Shown here piece by piece: positions 59,892-64,000 of a stretch of DNA of 64,000 nt. Both the position numbers and the translations under genes were made by a program. Numbering within the stretch: position 1 is the stretch's first letter; each line of letters opens with the position of its first letter. Origin of the DNA: Vulcanimicrobiota bacterium (lineage in GTDB: Bacteria > Vulcanimicrobiota > Vulcanimicrobiia > Vulcanimicrobiales > Vulcanimicrobiaceae). The notes under the pieces are model-generated. The model ran no database searches. It saw nothing but the letters and a program-made list of their open reading frames with translations, and had not been told where the DNA came from. The stretch covers positions 23,980 to 87,979 of the forward strand of contig PLJL01000007.1 of NCBI GenBank assembly GCA_003140215.1, read 5' to 3'.

Positions 59892-61115
59892 TCACGCCGA
59901 CAGGGTTGCCGTGCCTAGGCCGAAGCGTTCTTCGGCGTCGTCGGCGATGTATTTTCCGATCGCCAGCGACGACGTCGCGGCGGGCGACGGAGCGTTGCGC
60001 ACGTGGACCACGCCGGGCGAGCCCTCGAACACGAAGTCGTCGACGAGGCCGCCGTCGACGGTCATCGCTTGGGCGCGTACGCCCGACGGTCCCGGCAGGC
60101 AGTCCTCGGGCTGCAGTTCGGGGATGTAGCGCTGCAGCGCCTGGACGTAGGCGGAGCGCACGAGGTCGCGGTACATCTCGCCCGCGCCCATCTTCCAATA
60201 CTTGGAAGCCATCTTGAAGAAGCCCGGATACGTGATCGAATCCCAGAACTCGCCCGGGTTGATGGTAAAGAACGAGTAGCCCTCGCGCGCGAACGCGAGC
60301 ACGGCGTTGGGCCCCAGCCAGATCGAGCCGTCCATGCGCGGCGTGAAGTGCACGCCCAGAAACGGAAACTCAGGATCGGGGACCGGATAAATGTTGCCCT
60401 TGACGAGATAGGCCTTCTCGGGCTTGAGGATCAGGTAGTCGCCGCGGAATGGAACGATTTTCGGATCGCGGTCGCCGCCGGTCATCTTGCCGAGCTTGTC
60501 GCTGTACAGTCCGCCGCACGTCACGACCGCCTTGGCCTGCACTTCACCTCTGGGCGTCTTGAGGACGGTGATGTCGCCGCGCCGTTCGATCGCGGTCACC
60601 TCGTGACCGAGGAACATGTCGGCGCCCATCTCCTTGGCGTCCTCGCCGTAGGTCCGCGAGATCAAGCCCCAGTCGACGATCCCGGTCACCGGCGAGAAGA
60701 TCGCCTTGATGCCGCGGCAATGTGGTTCGCGTTCGGCGATCTGCGCGGCGTCGAGCATCTCGAGCCCTTCGACGCCGTTCTGCTGGCCGCGCACCCAAAG
60801 ATCGTCGAGCCGCTCGAGCTCGGACTCTTCGGTCGCGACGATCAACTTGCCGACGTTGCGGTACTCGATGCCTTTGGCATCGCAGAATTCCCACGCCAGC
60901 TTGCGGCCTTCGATACAGAGCTTCGCCTTGAATGAGCCGGGCTTGTAGTAGATTCCTGAGTGGATCACGCCGCTGTTGTGGCCGGTCTGGTGCTTGCTCC
61001 AGACGTCCTCTTTCTCGACGTTGGCGATGCGCAAGTGGGGGTGGCGGAGCAGCAGCTCGCGGGTCGTCGCGAGCCCGACGATGCCCCCGCCGACAACGGC
61101 GATATCGTAGACCAT
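59892..61115 (-). CDS. lhgO: L-2-hydroxyglutarate oxidase/dehydrogenase
   Basis: 407 residues, FAD-dependent DAO superfamily. The N-terminus DIAVVGGGIVGLATTRELL binds FAD; QTGHNSGVIHSGIYYKPGS, GLYSDKLGKMTGGDRDPKIVPFRGDY and GVHFTPRMDGSIWLGPNAV are specific to LhgO. It oxidises L-2-hydroxyglutarate to 2-oxoglutarate and passes electrons to quinone. A C-terminal SPGVVHVRNAPSPAATSSLAIG is typical. Confidence 0.92.
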   Translation of the reverse strand: MVYDIAVVGGGIVGLATTRELLLRHPHLRIANVEKEDVWSKHQTGHNSGVIHSGIYYKPGSFKAKLCIEGRKLAWEFCDAKGIEYRNVGKLIVATEESELERLDDLWVRGQQNGVEGLEMLDAAQIAEREPHCRGIKAIFSPVTGIVDWGLISRTYGEDAKEMGADMFLGHEVTAIERRGDITVLKTPRGEVQAKAVVTCGGLYSDKLGKMTGGDRDPKIVPFRGDYLILKPEKAYLVKGNIYPVPDPEFPFLGVHFTPRMDGSIWLGPNAVLAFAREGYSFFTINPGEFWDSITYPGFFKMASKYWKMGAGEMYRDLVRSAYVQALQRYIPELQPEDCLPGPSGVRAQAMTVDGGLVDDFVFEGSPGVVHVRNAPSPAATSSLAIGKYIADDAEERFGLGTATLSA

Positions 61116-61214
61116 GGCGAGGATATTCTCTCAGGCCGTAGGCGCGTCCGCTACGACTTCGTTCCGGCCCCAGACACAGGGAACGGCACTCCGCGTAGCG
61201 GAGCCGACGGGGCT

Positions 61215-62819
61215 ATGCTGACCGCGCCCCGCACCCTCACGCCGTTCCGCAACGAGCCGATCCGCGACTTCTCCGATCCGGGCGACCGGCGATTGCTCGA
61301 GGAAGCGCTGGACCGCGCGCGTACGACGATCGGCCGGCGCTGGCCGGTGGTCATCGACGGCGAGCGGCTGCACGGGGCGCGGACGATCCCGTCGATCGAC
61401 CCCGCGCACCCCGATACGGTCGTGGGCGAGGTCGACGAGGCCACGTTGGACCACGTTTCGCGGGCGCTCGAGGTCGCGACGGCGCGCTTTGCGACCTGGC
61501 GCCGCACGAGTGCGGAGGAGCGCGCGGCGTTTCTGTTCCGGGCCGCGGCGCAAATCCGCGCCACCAAGGACGACTGGAACGCGCTGCTCATCCGCGAGGT
61601 CGGCAAGCCCTGGATCGAGGCCGATGCCGACACCGCCGAGGCGATCGACTTCTTGGAGTTCTACGGCCGCGAAGCGCTGCGCCTGGCCGACCCGCCGCCG
61701 CTGGTGCGCGTGGCGGGCGAGAAGAACCACCTCACCTACATCCCGCTGGGCGTCGGGGTCGTGATCCCGCCCTGGAACTTCGCCTTTGCGATCATGGCCG
61801 GGATGACCGCGGCCGCGATCGTCACCGGCAACACGGCGATCCTCAAGCCGTCCCAGGACGCCGCGGTCATCGCCGCGCGCTTCGTCGAGTTGATGCACGA
61901 GGTGGGCCTACCGCCGGGCGTCCTCAACTTCGTCCCCGGCGCGGGTTCCATCGTCGGTGAGGCCCTGGTCACCGATCCGCGCACCCGGTTCATCTGTTTT
62001 ACCGGGTCCAAGGGGGTCGGGCTGCGGATCAACGAGCTGGCCGCCAAGACCCCGCCGGGCCAGCGCTGGATCAAGCGCGTGGTCGCGGAGATGGGCGGGA
62101 AGGACGCGATCGTGGTGGCGGACGACGCCGACCTCGACGCGGCGGTCGCCGGCGTGGTCGCCTCGGCCTATGGGTTCTCGGGGCAGAAGTGCTCGGCGTG
62201 CTCGCGGGCGATCGTCGACGCCAAGCTCTACGACGCGTTCCTGGCGAAGCTCGTCCTGGCGACCCGGGCCCTGCGCGTCGGCGACCCTGCCGTCTACGGC
62301 AACGCGGTCGGCCCGGTGATCAACCGGGCAGCGCTCGACAAGATTCTGGACTACGTCGAGATCGGCAAGGCCGAGGGCCGGTTGGTCGCGGGCGGGGCCC
62401 GCGCCTCGGGCGAGGGCTTTTTCATCGAGCCCACCATCATCGCCGACGTCGCGCCGGGCGCTCGGATCGAGCAAGAGGAGATCTTCGGCCCCGTCCTCGC
62501 CGTGATCCGGGCGCGTGACTACGACGACGCGCTCGCGATCGCCAACGGGACCGAGTTCGGCCTCACCGGCGCGGTGTTCTCGGCGAGCGAGGAGCGGCTG
62601 CGCCGGGCCGAGGACGAGTTCTTCGTCGGCAACCTGTACCTCAACCGCAAGTGCACCGGCGCGTTGGTCGGCGTGCAACCGTTCGGCGGCTTCAACATGA
62701 GTGGGACCGACTCCAAGGCCGGCGGTTACGACTATCTGCTGCTCTTTTCGCAGGCCAAATCGATCTCGCGCAAGGTCGCCGCGCACGCCGCCGACGACCT
62801 CGCGACAGGGATGGGCTAG
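61215..62819 (+). CDS. L-glutamate gamma-semialdehyde (P5C) dehydrogenase
   Basis: 534 residues from the ATG at 61215; an open frame further upstream is not homologous. NAD-dependent aldehyde dehydrogenase fold with IPPWNFAFAIMAGMT, ILKPSQDAA, FTGSKGVGLRINE, the general-base Glu in AEMGGKDAIVV, and the catalytic Cys in FSGQKCSACSR. These signatures and the length match RocA/PruA. It makes glutamate from P5C, the last step of proline and arginine breakdown, next to glutamate-linked LhgO. Confidence 0.93.
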   Translation: MLTAPRTLTPFRNEPIRDFSDPGDRRLLEEALDRARTTIGRRWPVVIDGERLHGARTIPSIDPAHPDTVVGEVDEATLDHVSRALEVATARFATWRRTSAEERAAFLFRAAAQIRATKDDWNALLIREVGKPWIEADADTAEAIDFLEFYGREALRLADPPPLVRVAGEKNHLTYIPLGVGVVIPPWNFAFAIMAGMTAAAIVTGNTAILKPSQDAAVIAARFVELMHEVGLPPGVLNFVPGAGSIVGEALVTDPRTRFICFTGSKGVGLRINELAAKTPPGQRWIKRVVAEMGGKDAIVVADDADLDAAVAGVVASAYGFSGQKCSACSRAIVDAKLYDAFLAKLVLATRALRVGDPAVYGNAVGPVINRAALDKILDYVEIGKAEGRLVAGGARASGEGFFIEPTIIADVAPGARIEQEEIFGPVLAVIRARDYDDALAIANGTEFGLTGAVFSASEERLRRAEDEFFVGNLYLNRKCTGALVGVQPFGGFNMSGTDSKAGGYDYLLLFSQAKSISRKVAAHAADDLATGMG

Positions 62820-62951
62820 GTTGCTGCAACGCCCGCGTGCGCGGGCATTCCGAAAAATGCGCTATTAGAAGAGGGCGAACAGCGGCCGGCGGCGGGCGGA
62901 CGACAGGGTTGGTTGTGGATGAGACCGTGGATAACGGCGGCCCGTTCAGCA

Positions 62952-62980
62952 TTGACATGATAGACAGCCAGTGATAATCT
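62952..62980 (+). promoter_or_regulatory. Strong rRNA operon promoter
   Basis: TTGACA (62952-62957) and TAATCT (62975-62980) are separated by 17 bases. The -35 is consensus. The start near 62988 lies ~380 bases before the 16S gene, a usual leader length. The bases from 62820 to 62951 hold no gene that I can support. Confidence 0.85.
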
Positions 62981-63056
62981 ATCCCTCGTTGACTCTGACG
63001 CCTCGCCTCTCCGGTGCGGTCAGTGATCCGGTCCGAAATGGGCTGGGCGGAAGCGT

Positions 63057-63150
63057 CCGTTCCTTGAAAACTGAACAGTGCAGTAGCGCATAAGTCTGTG
63101 GGTCTCCGGCCCGGACAGACAGGTGCGCGGCCCGCAAGGGTCGCGTTTTT
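63057..63150 (+). promoter_or_regulatory. rrn leader: boxA-like element and terminator-like hairpin
   Basis: CCGTTCCTTGAAAACT (63057-63072) resembles the boxA antitermination site bound by NusB/S10. Downstream, an 8-bp stem (63126-63133 with 63138-63145, one G-T) with loop GCAA is followed by TTTTT (63146-63150), which has the form of an intrinsic terminator in the leader. Antitermination at boxA would let transcription pass it. The stretch 63151-63366 shows no further clear signal. Confidence 0.6.
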
Positions 63151-63366
63151 GTTTGTCCTGGTTTGAGAATCATGGGGTTCGTGCTGCGGGCTCTCCGGCT
63201 CCACCGGATGTCCGCACCAAGTACGAATCCCGAAACGAATTATGACGAAGCCGGCCGCCGCAAGGCGGACGGCCAGGTCCGGATTCGCAATCCGGATCGA
63301 GCGGCGCAGCGAGCGATCGTTGCGCCGAACAGTCAGCGAAGATAGAGCTGTCAAAAGCTCCATGAA

Positions 63367-64000
<634 letters not shown>

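Overview
The window is high-GC bacterial chromosome. It starts inside a ribosomal-protein cluster and ends in the first ~630 bases of a 16S rRNA gene. The 16S fragment, the S10/spc/alpha-type gene order and the complete trp operon point to a free-living, biosynthetically competent bacterium. I suspect a poorly cultured lineage such as Eremiobacterota (WPS-2), but that assignment is inference. Composition and coding density change between about 10 and 44 kb, where GC is lower, intergenic gaps are longer and many genes are broken.

Layout. 1-5.0 kb: end of rplF, then rplR-rpsE-rplO-secY-adk-map-rpmJ-rpsM, tightly packed or overlapping and closed by a strong intrinsic terminator. 5.0-10.0 kb: ordinary-looking genes (a hypothetical, an aspartyl-protease-like exported protein, an ornithine cyclodeaminase/hydroxyacid dehydrogenase pair, a DUF2079-like membrane protein). 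10.0-19.3 kb: an orphan secretin divergent from a 1575-residue YD-repeat (RHS-type) protein, followed by a small membrane protein and a cysteine-paired lipoprotein. 19.3-30.5 kb: a defence-island-like stretch with an Xre repressor, a zinc-ribbon PD-(D/E)XK nuclease, a PLD nuclease, an HNH nuclease, a decayed uracil-DNA-glycosylase-like gene, a class III cyclase-like protein, a split ImmA/IrrE peptidase, a pentapeptide fragment, and a three-gene unit of restriction-like nuclease, catalytically dead LigD-polymerase homologue and M4 metallopeptidase. 30.5-40.7 kb: two islets delimited by three copies of the 3' half of a tRNA-Asn gene. They carry a PAN-domain protein, a transglutaminase-like membrane protein flanked by two decayed LuxR genes, a VOC protein and tandem Tat-exported zinc-ribbon proteins. 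40.8-44.0 kb: two overlapping UDG-fold genes, a DUF6998-like protein and an Xre/RES toxin-antitoxin pair.

44.1-46.8 kb: the alpha operon resumes from its own promoter with rpsK-rpsD-rpoA-rplQ. About 39 kb therefore separates rpsM from rpsK, which are normally adjacent. infA and rpmD are also missing from their usual places. 47.0-53.5 kb: a complete, overlapping trpEGDCFBA operon. 53.6-58.4 kb: a branched-chain amino acid ABC transporter (binding protein, LivH, LivM, LivG, LivF). 58.4-62.8 kb: a beta-propeller protein, a sulfurtransferase, L-2-hydroxyglutarate oxidase and a P5C dehydrogenase. 62.9-64.0 kb: rrn promoter, leader and 16S rRNA.

The best candidate for an undescribed system is the coupled unit at 27.5-30.5 kb. 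Its middle gene keeps the fold of a LigD primase-polymerase domain but has lost every catalytic motif, and it overlaps a restriction-like nuclease gene on one side and an M4 peptidase gene on the other.
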